Origin: Bacteroidota bacterium
GTDB lineage: Bacteria > Bacteroidota > Bacteroidia > CAILMK01
Direction of reading: 5' to 3'
DNA length: 32,855 nt
NCBI GenBank assembly: GCA_013287095.1
Contig: JABDEJ010000014.1
Span: 166-33,020, forward strand
Shown: positions 1 through 8,400 of the stretch, piece after piece
How positions within the stretch are numbered: the first letter of the stretch is position 1
Layout of the letters: each line of letters opens with the position of its first letter
Notes under the pieces: model-generated
Told to the model about the DNA's origin: nothing
The model's input: the letters and a program-made list of their open reading frames with translations, nothing else
Databases searched by the model: none
Made by a program: the position numbers and the translations under genes

Positions 1-24
1 GGTACAAACAGTACTGTTTGTACC
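1..24. repeat. Perfect 24-bp palindrome inside the thiolase frame
   Basis: Bases 1-24 equal their own reverse complement (GGTACAAACAGT followed by its complement). The palindrome encodes residues just before the catalytic Cys loop, and its translation (GTNSTVCT) fits a thiolase. It sits exactly at the window edge, so it may mark an assembly boundary rather than a biological site. Confidence 0.85.
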
Positions 25-957
25 ACCATCAATAAAGTATGTGCAAGTGGTGCTAAATCCATTATTCTCGCAACCCAAACCATCCTGCTTGGCGATAACG
101 ATATAGTGGTTGCAGGTGGCATGGAAAGTATGTCTAATGTGCCTTATTATCTTGACAAGGCCAGGGAAGGATACCGGCTCGGGCATGGACAGGTGATTGA
201 TGGCGTGATCAAGGATGGGCTATGGGATGTTTATAATGACTATCACATGGGCAACGCTGCTGAAAGGTGTGCGGCTCAAATGCACATCACTCGCGAAGCC
301 CAGGATGCTTATGCAGCAGAGAGCTATCGACGGGCTGCCAGGGCGGTTCAGGCTGGATTATTTAAAGATGAAATTGTTCCCGTAGAAGTAGTGGGACGCA
401 AGGAGACCGTCATTGTTTCTGAAGATGAAGAATACAAAAAAGTAGATTTTAATAAAATACCGACTTTAAAGCCTAGTTTTCAAAAAGATGGTACACTCAC
501 TGCCGCCAATTCTAGCAGTCTGAACGATGGTGCATCAGCTCTCGTATTAATGAGTGGTGAAAAGATGAAAGAACTCGGGTTAAAACCACTTGCAAAAATA
601 TTGAGCTATGCCGATAGCGCCCTTGCACCCGAAGATTTCCCAGTAGCGCCCGTGAATGCCGTAAAACATGCCGTGCAAAAGGCAGGGCTTGAAATTAAAG
701 ATATTGACTTCTTTGAAATAAATGAAGCATTTGCTGTGGTATCAATAGCCAATAATACTTTGCTTGGCCTTGATCCCGCAAAAGTAAATGTGAATGGCGG
801 CGCTGTGGCGATGGGGCATCCCATTGGCAATAGTGGTGCGAGGATCATGGTGACTCTTACATCTGTATTGAAGCAAAACAATGGCAGATATGGCCTTATT
901 GGGATATGCAATGGTGGTGGCGGTGCATCTGCTATTGTGATTGAAAGGGTTGCGTAG
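1..957 (+). CDS. Acetyl-CoA acetyltransferase (thiolase), 5'-truncated by the window edge
   Basis: The frame is open from base 1 to the stop at 955-957, so about 318 C-terminal codons of a ~390-residue thiolase are present and the N-terminus lies outside the window. The nucleophile motif NKVCASG is visible (Cys codon 40-42). The other conserved thiolase motifs follow: NEAFA near codon 241, GHPIG with the catalytic His at codon 273, and CNGGGGAS with the second Cys at codon 303. A start at the GTG at 106 would lose the nucleophile, so the true gene begins upstream. Family knowledge: these enzymes condense or cleave acyl-CoA (acetoacetyl-CoA, or beta-oxidation 3-ketoacyl-CoA) in the cytoplasm. 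Degradative versus biosynthetic use cannot be decided, because no fad or phb partner is visible. The next gene is an unrelated secreted protein 75 bp downstream. Confidence 0.93.
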   Translation, partial: GTNSTVCTTINKVCASGAKSIILATQTILLGDNDIVVAGGMESMSNVPYYLDKAREGYRLGHGQVIDGVIKDGLWDVYNDYHMGNAAERCAAQMHITREAQDAYAAESYRRAARAVQAGLFKDEIVPVEVVGRKETVIVSEDEEYKKVDFNKIPTLKPSFQKDGTLTAANSSSLNDGASALVLMSGEKMKELGLKPLAKILSYADSALAPEDFPVAPVNAVKHAVQKAGLEIKDIDFFEINEAFAVVSIANNTLLGLDPAKVNVNGGAVAMGHPIGNSGARIMVTLTSVLKQNNGRYGLIGICNGGGGASAIVIERVA

Positions 958-1011
958 AAATTATTATTTAAAATAAGTTAATAAGGATATAACCATCCCT
1001 CCAACCGATGC

Positions 1012-1027
1012 TATTTTCGTAGTTTTG
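1012..1027 (+). promoter_or_regulatory. -7 promoter box(es) before the beta-propeller gene
   Basis: TAGTTTTG (1020-1027) matches the Bacteroidota -7 consensus TAnnTTTG exactly. TATTTTCG (1012-1019) matches with one change. No clear -33 TTTG was found. The exact box ends only five bases before the ATG at 1033, so either the upstream box is used or the transcript is essentially leaderless. Confidence 0.45.
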
Positions 1028-1032
1028 CTTTT

Positions 1033-3849
1033 ATGAACACGAAAATCTTTTTGAAACCATTAGGGCTAATCGCCCTAATGAGTTCAGTCCTGGTATTATC
1101 TTCTTGCAACCGTCATCATGCGTTGGTATTGCATAGCGGTGAAGGTATGGATGAAGACATTGAAGCCAGGATGAAATGGGAAACCCAAATGCTCGCAGAT
1201 CCTGCAACTGGAAAGATCCCAGATTACATCAGGACTAAAGAACTCACTTTTGGGGCCACTCTTCCAAAGCAATCTGAACCACAGACCAAAAGCGGATCAT
1301 TCTGGCAAAGCCGCGGCCCATGGAATGTTGGAGGCCGTACCCGCTCGGTTGCCATTGATGTTACCAATGAAAATATAATCATTGCGGCAGGTGTGAGTGG
1401 TGGTATATATCGAAGCATAGATAGTGGTGCAACCTGGAACAAAATCACAGGACCAAGCCAGGATATTGATATAAGTTGCCTTGTACAGGATACCAGGCCG
1501 GGCAAAACCAATATATGGTATGCGGGTACGGGAGAACTTATTGGCAATAGCGCAGGAGGAAGTAGTTATTATTCTATGTATTATGGAGATGGTATCTTAA
1601 AATCAACTGATGGTGGCGTTACTTTTTCAAAGATTGCCGCCACAAGCTACGATGCTCCTCAAACTTATCATCCCTTTGATATCGTAAACAATATAGCTAT
1701 TGATGAGGCCGATACCGGGGATATTCTTTATGCTGCGGTAGGAGATCAGGCTGGCAATATTTATAAATCTGTAAATGGGGGAACAAGCTGGACTTTGATA
1801 AAGGGTAATGGCTTTTCACCTAATTCAGTATATACTGATGTGGCAGTTTCTCCTAAAGGGGTTATTTATTTCACCCGCGGCACTATAAATAGCGTTAGTA
1901 ATAATGGTAGCACAGAAGCCGGGCTGTACCGCTCAACTGATGGCATTACTTTTACAAATATTACCCCGACAGGTTTTCCGGGTACCTATGGCAGGGTTGT
2001 TATTGGTATAGACCCCAATGATGAAAATACGGTTTATTTCCTCGGATATACCCCCGGGTTTGGTGCGAAAGAGGTGAATAATCTGGGGACGGTAGACTAT
2101 TCAAGCCTTTGGAAATATCGCTACCTGAGCGGCACAGGCACCGGTGCAGGAGGTGCGTGGAAAAACCTTACGTCCAGTCTCCCTGAACAGGGAGGGGATT
2201 TCGGAAACTTCAATACCCAGAACGGTTATGACTTGTATGTGAGGGTAAAGCCGGGAGATTCTAAAACCGTGTTTCTTGGAAGTACAAATTTATGGCGCTC
2301 AACAGACTCATTCTCAACATCGAAAAATTTAACCTGGATTGGCGGGTATGGCGTTAATACTTCCCTTCCAAATTACCAGTTATATCCAAACCAGCACCCA
2401 GATGAGCACAACCTGGTATTCTATCCATCCAATCCTAACAAAATGATAACCAGTTGCGATGGGGGAGTTTTCAGATCTGATGACAATACGGCTGCAAACG
2501 TTGTGTATTCATCCCTTAATAACGGGTACCTTACCACACAGTTTTATACAATAGCTATAGATCATGGTACGCCCGGAAACAACGAAATTATTGGCGGATT
2601 GCAGGACAATGGCAGCTTTATGACACGCTCATCCAATCAAACCGATCCCTGGACTATGCCGGGCAAAGGGGACGGGTGTTTTTGCGCTATTGCCAATGGC
2701 AGGACTGATTATTATGTATCTTCTGAATTGGGGAAAACGTATCATGAAATACTCGATGCTTCAGGTCTTCCTACGCAGTGGGCACGTGTCGACCCTCTTG
2801 GTGCTAAGGGACAGATATTTGTTGAACCTTTTGTGCTTGATCCAAATGACCAGGGCAGGATGTATTATGTAGGTAACGATCGTATCTGGCGAAATGATGA
2901 CGTCACGCAGATACCATTACAAAATAGCATGGATACGATAAAAGTAGCCACAGGCTGGCAGATGCTTGCCGCCACAGCAATTCCTGGCGGAAGTATCAGC
3001 GCACTTGCCATTTCAAATGTTCCGGCTAACAGATTGGTTTACGGAACAGCCACGGGTGGACTGTTTCGTATGGATGATGCAACGTCATCAAATCCCACCG
3101 TTAAAAATATTACGAGCTCCCTTTTTCCGAGTGCGTATATCAGTTGCGTTGCAATGTCTCCTCTGAATGCGGATGATATGATCGTAGTATTTTCCAACTA
3201 CAACGTGATAAGCCTTTTTTATACCGCAGACGGTGGTACCACATGGACAAATATTTCAGCCAACCTAGAGCAAAATGCAAACGGAACAGGTAATGGCCCA
3301 TCCTGCCGTTGGGCATCCATTATGCCTATTGGTCATCACTTTGGGTATTTTATCGGCACAAGCATCGGGTTGTTTTCTACGGATACCTTGAAAGGTACAA
3401 ACACAGTTTGGGCACAGCAGAGTCCGACCGGGATTGGCAATGATATTGTCACCATGATTGATACCCGGACCTCTGATGGAATGGTAGCCGTGGCAACGCA
3501 TGGGAATGGTGTCTATTCGGCAAACATCAGCTTCCCCTACCAGATATCAGGCATAGATGAAAACGGGAATGAAATTTTATCAAATGAAAACCTGAAATGC
3601 TATCCGAATCCTGTTTCATCCGGTGGTATTTTGAATATGGAATATGATTCAAAATCTATTAGCAATCATACTATTGTATCCATACTTGATGAAGAGGGCA
3701 GGACGATTAAACAAATAACAAATCCCGGCATTTCAGGTGAGGGGAAGCAAACCATCGCGCTGAACCTGCCTGAATTAAAACAGGGCATTTATTACGTGAG
3801 ATTCCAAAGCGAAAGTTCTGTCGCAACAAGGGCATTTGAAGTGAGGTAA
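1033..3849 (+). CDS. Secreted Asp-box (sortilin/BNR-like) beta-propeller protein with T9SS sorting domain
   Basis: 938 aa. The N-terminus is a hydrophobic signal ending in a lipobox-like LSSC (Cys near residue 25). The body contains repeated Asp-box motifs (S-x-D-x-G-x-T-W/F) near residues 128, 191, 246, 301 and 731, typical of VPS10/BNR beta-propellers. Residues ~853-938 form a type IX secretion sorting domain: YPNP, a beta-rich segment, GIYYVRF and a basic end. Family knowledge: such proteins cross the outer membrane by T9SS and are released or anchored. The ligand or substrate is not identifiable; no sialidase or glycosidase catalytic residues were recognised. The lipobox combined with a T9SS domain is unusual. 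The stop lies two bases from the stop of the convergent lipoprotein gene, so no terminator fits between them. Confidence 0.85.
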   Translation: MNTKIFLKPLGLIALMSSVLVLSSCNRHHALVLHSGEGMDEDIEARMKWETQMLADPATGKIPDYIRTKELTFGATLPKQSEPQTKSGSFWQSRGPWNVGGRTRSVAIDVTNENIIIAAGVSGGIYRSIDSGATWNKITGPSQDIDISCLVQDTRPGKTNIWYAGTGELIGNSAGGSSYYSMYYGDGILKSTDGGVTFSKIAATSYDAPQTYHPFDIVNNIAIDEADTGDILYAAVGDQAGNIYKSVNGGTSWTLIKGNGFSPNSVYTDVAVSPKGVIYFTRGTINSVSNNGSTEAGLYRSTDGITFTNITPTGFPGTYGRVVIGIDPNDENTVYFLGYTPGFGAKEVNNLGTVDYSSLWKYRYLSGTGTGAGGAWKNLTSSLPEQGGDFGNFNTQNGYDLYVRVKPGDSKTVFLGSTNLWRSTDSFSTSKNLTWIGGYGVNTSLPNYQLYPNQHPDEHNLVFYPSNPNKMITSCDGGVFRSDDNTAANVVYSSLNNGYLTTQFYTIAIDHGTPGNNEIIGGLQDNGSFMTRSSNQTDPWTMPGKGDGCFCAIANGRTDYYVSSELGKTYHEILDASGLPTQWARVDPLGAKGQIFVEPFVLDPNDQGRMYYVGNDRIWRNDDVTQIPLQNSMDTIKVATGWQMLAATAIPGGSISALAISNVPANRLVYGTATGGLFRMDDATSSNPTVKNITSSLFPSAYISCVAMSPLNADDMIVVFSNYNVISLFYTADGGTTWTNISANLEQNANGTGNGPSCRWASIMPIGHHFGYFIGTSIGLFSTDTLKGTNTVWAQQSPTGIGNDIVTMIDTRTSDGMVAVATHGNGVYSANISFPYQISGIDENGNEILSNENLKCYPNPVSSGGILNMEYDSKSISNHTIVSILDEEGRTIKQITNPGISGEGKQTIALNLPELKQGIYYVRFQSESSVATRAFEVR

Positions 3850-3851
3850 GG

Positions 3852-4298
3852 TTAAAACTTAGCCGTAAATGCCCCGCCCGTTATGGTAATTTTATTTGAA
3901 GTATTAAAATCTTCAACAGTAGCTGTGAAAGTGCCTTTTAAAATATTATTAGCACTTGAGGATATAATTATTGACCCATTTATGGCATCATAGGTAATGT
4001 TGGATTTAATGTATTCTATGGTACTGATAGAACCGAACTTCAATGTATCACCGGAATTCTGATTAGAAGGAAAAAGAAGCAAGATAGTGCTGCTATCAGA
4101 GGCACGCAAACCTGCAATGGTATCTACCCCATTTGTACTTGTGGCAGTTAAAGTAGTTGCTGTCCACGCAACCCCGGAGACTATAGCTGTCAACCCTGGA
4201 GAAGGATTGGGTGCAGGCGTGGGTTTTTTCGCACAGGATAAAGTCAGGCAAAACATTGACATAGCGATGGATGCGAGATAGATGGATTTTTTACCCAT
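3852..4298 (-). CDS. Small lipoprotein, similar in layout to the 4886-5407 product
   Basis: 148 aa. A signal peptide ends in the lipobox LTLSC with the acylated Cys at residue 22, followed by a Pro-rich linker (KKPTPAPNPSPG). The rest is beta-rich: a short segment around a conserved-looking W (GVAWTA), then a C-terminal ISSS...LKGTFTA...ITGGAFTAKF. This is the general pattern of small Bacteroidota lipoproteins of the DUF6252 type (an 'xGxxW' start and a 'GTF...I..G.F' end). I assign the family from the pattern only. Function is unknown; location is probably the periplasm or outer membrane. An exact -7 box lies 23 bp upstream. It converges on the beta-propeller gene with a two-base gap. Confidence 0.75.
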   Translation of the reverse strand: MGKKSIYLASIAMSMFCLTLSCAKKPTPAPNPSPGLTAIVSGVAWTATTLTATSTNGVDTIAGLRASDSSTILLLFPSNQNSGDTLKFGSISTIEYIKSNITYDAINGSIIISSSANNILKGTFTATVEDFNTSNKITITGGAFTAKF

Positions 4299-4320
4299 TT
4301 TGATATTTTTAGCCTGAGAA

Positions 4321-4328
4321 CAAATATA
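4321..4328 (-). promoter_or_regulatory. -7 box for the small lipoprotein gene
   Basis: On the minus strand these bases read TATATTTG, an exact TAnnTTTG match, 22 bases before the ATG at 4298. No convincing -33 box was seen. Confidence 0.5.
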
Positions 4329-4408
4329 GGAAAAATAGATTTAAACCTGGCGGCCTTTCAAAACCCAGCTATGTTTTACTATTTCTTATCGCCACTTTGG
4401 CTATCGCC

Positions 4409-4633
4409 CTAAGCGTTATTGCCGCAATCGTGCCCCAACAAATAAACCACCTCTACGTTAAAGACTTTTGCAATTTTTTCAAGTATTTCTAAGTGTATCC
4501 TGGTGATGCCTTCTTCTAATTTGGCATAGCTGCTGGCGGACATGCCGAGCATTTGAGCGATGTTCTCCTGGCTATATTTGTTTTTGTGCCTCAAAAACAA
4601 GAGGCGGTCAACGAAAATTTCTTTTAGTGTCAT
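4409..4633 (-). CDS. Small XRE-family helix-turn-helix regulator
   Basis: 74 aa, essentially one HTH_3/Cro-C1 domain. The recognition region reads YSQENIAQMLGMSASSYAKLEEG (split here into its helices: SQENIAQML, then SASSYAKLE). The tail LEILEKIAKVFNVEVVYLLG is typical of Bacteroidota XRE proteins that bind as dimers. It has no separate effector or protease domain. It lies between the two small lipoprotein genes, transcribed in the same direction as the 3852-4298 gene and divergently from 4886. Short direct repeats immediately upstream (4644-4704) are candidate autoregulatory sites. It may control the divergent 4886-10159 operon. No toxin gene is adjacent, so an antitoxin role is not supported. 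Confidence 0.85.
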   Translation of the reverse strand: MTLKEIFVDRLLFLRHKNKYSQENIAQMLGMSASSYAKLEEGITRIHLEILEKIAKVFNVEVVYLLGHDCGNNA

Positions 4634-4643
4634 GGTGTTTTTC

Positions 4644-4704
4644 GTTTTTGGAAAGTTTTTGGAAGAAATCGAAATATTTTAGTCCATTTTAGAAATATTT
4701 TAGT
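4644..4704. promoter_or_regulatory. Phased direct repeats upstream of the XRE gene (candidate operator)
   Basis: GTTTTTGGAA occurs at 4644-4653 and 4655-4664 (period 11). GAAATATTTTAGT occurs at 4671-4683 and 4692-4704 (period 21). Periods of one and two helical turns put the copies on the same DNA face, as expected for cooperative regulator binding. They lie 10-70 bp upstream of the regulator's start codon. Function is inferred. Confidence 0.5.
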
Positions 4705-4853
4705 AAAAAATCGAAAGACAACGTATCTGGCTGCTGTTCTACCTTTGGTTTGTCTTGTTTAGCAGATCAAATATCGTAAAAAAAAAAACAATTTAAAAAC
4801 CAAAACCAATGAATTTTATTTTGAATTATAATATGGATAGGTTTCATAATCAT

Positions 4854-4861
4854 TACATTTG
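4854..4861 (+). promoter_or_regulatory. -7 box for the 4886-10159 operon
   Basis: TACATTTG is an exact TAnnTTTG match, 24 bases before the ATG at 4886. The region upstream is A/T-rich and includes a run of twelve A residues near 4780. No clear -33 box was found. Confidence 0.5.
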
Positions 4862-4885
4862 ATATAACTTTTAAACCTTATATCT

Positions 4886-5407
4886 ATGAAATACCTATCA
4901 ATCCTTTTAATCTTCTCCCTTCTTTTCCTTGCTGTAAAATGTCCCAAGCCAGATAATACACCACCGCCAGCAGCCTTACCACCAGCTACCCAGACTGGTG
5001 CCAATACTTTTGGTTGTTTATTAAACGGACAGGTTTGGTTGCCATCTCAAAAGCCTTCTATGTATGGGCTAATAGATGCTCAATATTATAAAGGCTTATT
5101 TATTTTATCAACTTCGAATGAACAAGGAGAAATTTCATGGTCATACCAACCAATATATAAGCCAGGAATATATTATTTTAAAAGTGCGCCGGCTGGAGGG
5201 TCGCCAGGTATGTTTTATTATGCTAACAATAGTAAATGTACCTATTATACCGATGATAAGGACAGTTTAAACTATCCGATCACTATTACCAAACTTGATT
5301 CAGCTAATAGGATCATATCCGGCACATTTAATTTTCTTTTCACGACACAAGGATGCGACACTTTAAGGATAACCGATGGACGATTTGATATGAAATATAC
5401 TTACTAA
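4886..5407 (+). CDS. Small DUF6252-like lipoprotein, first gene of an operon with the giant secreted protein
   Basis: 173 aa. It has a hydrophobic leader with a Cys at position 19 (LAVKC) and a Pro-rich linker (PDNTPPPAALPPAT). The Lys just before the Cys makes a poor lipobox, so lipidation is probable rather than certain. The body starts with FGCLLNGQVWLPS and ends with ISGTFNFLF...LRITDGRFDMKYTY, the recurrent pattern of DUF6252-like Bacteroidota lipoproteins; the family call is by eye. Two further Cys residues in the body could form a disulfide. It is 27 bp upstream of the 1574-aa gene with no terminator between, so the two are probably co-transcribed. Its role is unknown; it may be a surface or chaperone partner of the secreted protein. 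Confidence 0.75.
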   Translation: MKYLSILLIFSLLFLAVKCPKPDNTPPPAALPPATQTGANTFGCLLNGQVWLPSQKPSMYGLIDAQYYKGLFILSTSNEQGEISWSYQPIYKPGIYYFKSAPAGGSPGMFYYANNSKCTYYTDDKDSLNYPITITKLDSANRIISGTFNFLFTTQGCDTLRITDGRFDMKYTY

Positions 5408-5434
5408 ATCTTAAACTATAAATCAAACAAAATT

Positions 5435-8400
5435 ATGAAAAAGCTAGTTATCCTTTGCATGATGGTTTTTGCTGTAATGAAAGCTAATGGCCAAACTGAT
5501 TCTGTTTACACATATACTGGTATAGACAGTTCGGTAACGACGGTAAACGATACCATTTATAGCAGTACCATTGACCAGCAGTTCCATTACATTTTTGAGA
5601 GCCTCGATACAGAGTATATGAACACGGATGTCCTCATTGACCGGACCATAAGCGCCATAGATTATAGAGTGCATACTGGTGATACATCTGTGGATTCTGC
5701 CTGCAATTATAAAACGGTTGCCGGCCTTATCTGTGCCATGAACGGCGGGGCCAAGGATATATCTTTACACCCTTTCGATTCCATTGGTTATTACAACAAT
5801 ATTATTAAAGGTATTGATACGACTACCAACCATATCCCCATTATGGTAATGGCTGCGCAATTTAACAAACTGGATTCAATGGCGGTTATTGATAATCTTA
5901 TAAGTGTCACCAGTGGGCAATTGCTGGATGTATTGCCGCGAGGGAGCAGCCCCTATCTTGATGAATTTGCCTTTGCCGCCGCGCCCGTCACTTTAACTTT
6001 TAATTCTGCCGATGATACTTTTATTGTCCCCACTTCCCTTGTCGTATCCAATTTCAGTACAATGCCTTCGTCAATCACCATTGACTTTGGCGATGGCTCG
6101 GGGGCTCATACTGTAACGCTTGACGTACCAATCCATATTCATTTTACACCTCCTGCCCCCGGTATGTATGCCAATTTTTCAGGCGTTGTTTCAGCCACCT
6201 ATCCTATGGGTACTAAAAGGTCTTATTTCATAATCAAGGTCAAAACCTTGCCTGCAAACCAATATGGCGCCGGGCAAACCATTACCTGGAACCTGCATCC
6301 TTTCAGGGGGCAGGTTCCGGCAGGCGCTTTTGTTACCATAGCGCTGGGCTGCGGCAACAGTAAACTGACGAAACCATTGATCATTGTAAAAGGTTTTGAC
6401 CCGCAAAACACGTATCACTATATTAGCTTTGATATATATGGTAATCCTTCTGGCTTCCTCGTAGATTTACAAAGTTACAATTCAAAAATACTCAACAACT
6501 TAATAGATCAAGGTGGCTATGATCTTGTATATGTAGATTTTTACAATACCATGGATTCCCTGGAGCGTAATGGCCGGGTGCTGAAAGAGGTTATAAAAAA
6601 AGTAAACAGGACCTTGATTGCGAATGGTTCCCCTGAACAAAATATTGTAGTCGGCATAAGCATGGGCGGCCTTATAGCCCAATGGTGCCTGCGTACCATG
6701 GAAAATGAGCATACTGCACACAGCGACAGCGCCACACATAATGCAAAAACATATATTTCCTTTGATTCGCCCCACAAGGGAGCGTATATACCACTTGCGG
6801 CCCAATACCTTGTAGTCCATGCGCATAACATTCATTATCCTTTTCAAACGCAGATTGATAATTTTCTTGTTAAGCATACTGATTTTGATTATCAGGCCGA
6901 TATTCAGGAGCCATACAATTGGCTAACAAGTCCTGCTGCGCGGGAAATGCTTTTGTTGCAAACGGTACCGCTAAGCCAAAACCCTCATACCAGTTTCACA
7001 ACCGATATTGATTCATCAACTCTTGCTTTGACGCCTTTTTTAAAAAGCCTGGCATCTCTTGGATACCCACAACTATGCCGCAACGTTGCCATTGCCAATG
7101 GTTCCCAGGTACAGCAGACCCAAGAGATAACCCCTTATACTCAGATTATTGGTTACACCCCTACTTTTAATTTTGGGATCGGGTGGCTGGATATACAATT
7201 TGAAATGTACACCCTTCCTGCTCAAGGCAGAAGTAGTCAAATTTATCTTGCAAATATACCATATAACATATTCGGTATAGAAGGCGACATAACCGAGGTT
7301 AGCGTTTCGGTTTACAATTCCACGCCCTATGAAGATGCGCCAGGAGGCCAATACAGTATTGCGGGCCTTTTAAATGGTATTCCCCAATCAATTATCAATA
7401 TACTTAATGTTACATATTTTGGTTTTGTCCCTACTGTCAGTTCATTAGACCTTGCGAACCCATATTATCGAAGTGCCTTTTACGATGTGTACGGTAATAG
7501 TATTTTATCTTCCCCGGTTAAAACGCAGTTCAAAACTTATGTAGCCCCTATAGTTAGTTTTGGTGTTGTTAATGAATCCCATGCAACCTTCAGCGAAACC
7601 AACCAGCCACTATTTGTAAATGAGTTAAGCATTGGTGGTGGACATATCAATTCAAGGGACACGGATTTCATTTTTTCGGGTATTTCTTACAATTTCGGCG
7701 CAAATACTTCATCACTTGTTCAAACAGGTGACCGAATTGGTAATACTGATTTCTATTCAGGCACATCATTGCTAATCAATGCCGATTCCACGCTTGCGCT
7801 CAGTACTTCAGGCTTGCCCAATCCGACCCATGGATCCAATTTTAACGTTTTTACCTCAGGTTCCAATTGTGGTGGAGCAGTTACTGTAACAATAGAGGCA
7901 GGGGCTCGGATGATTATGGGCAATAGTACTTATGGCAACACAGGAAATTTCTATGTTGACAGCACTGATTTCCTGAACATTTTTGGAGATGTAACACTTA
8001 ATCCCGGTTGTCATATCATTGTCAAAAATGGCGGTGCTATTGGCTTTGGCCCCGGTTCCATTACCATGGGGCAGAATTGTAGTATTGTCGTTCAAAAAGG
8101 TGCAATATTCTATACTTCAGGAGGGACTATAAACCTGAATGATACTTCTGCAAATATTGAAATTGATGGTACGCTGGATATTAGCTCCGGATATACTTTT
8201 ACAATGAGCAATACTAGCAGTGGATATATTAAATTCTATCAATCATTAGCAGATGATGGTAACCGGAACATTACAGATTACGGTACTTTTTTACTGAGCG
8301 GAAGCTATTCCAGCCATAAAGTGCTTGAAGTTGATGGCGGAGGTTCTCTATATCCTGAGGATTACCAGACCATGTTCCAAATAGAAAATGGCCTTGTAGC

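Noticed and set aside
4886..5004. 62-codon minus-strand frame opposite the start of the DUF6252-like lipoprotein
   Set aside because: It mirrors the Pro-rich linker of the real gene and has no promoter or recognisable features.
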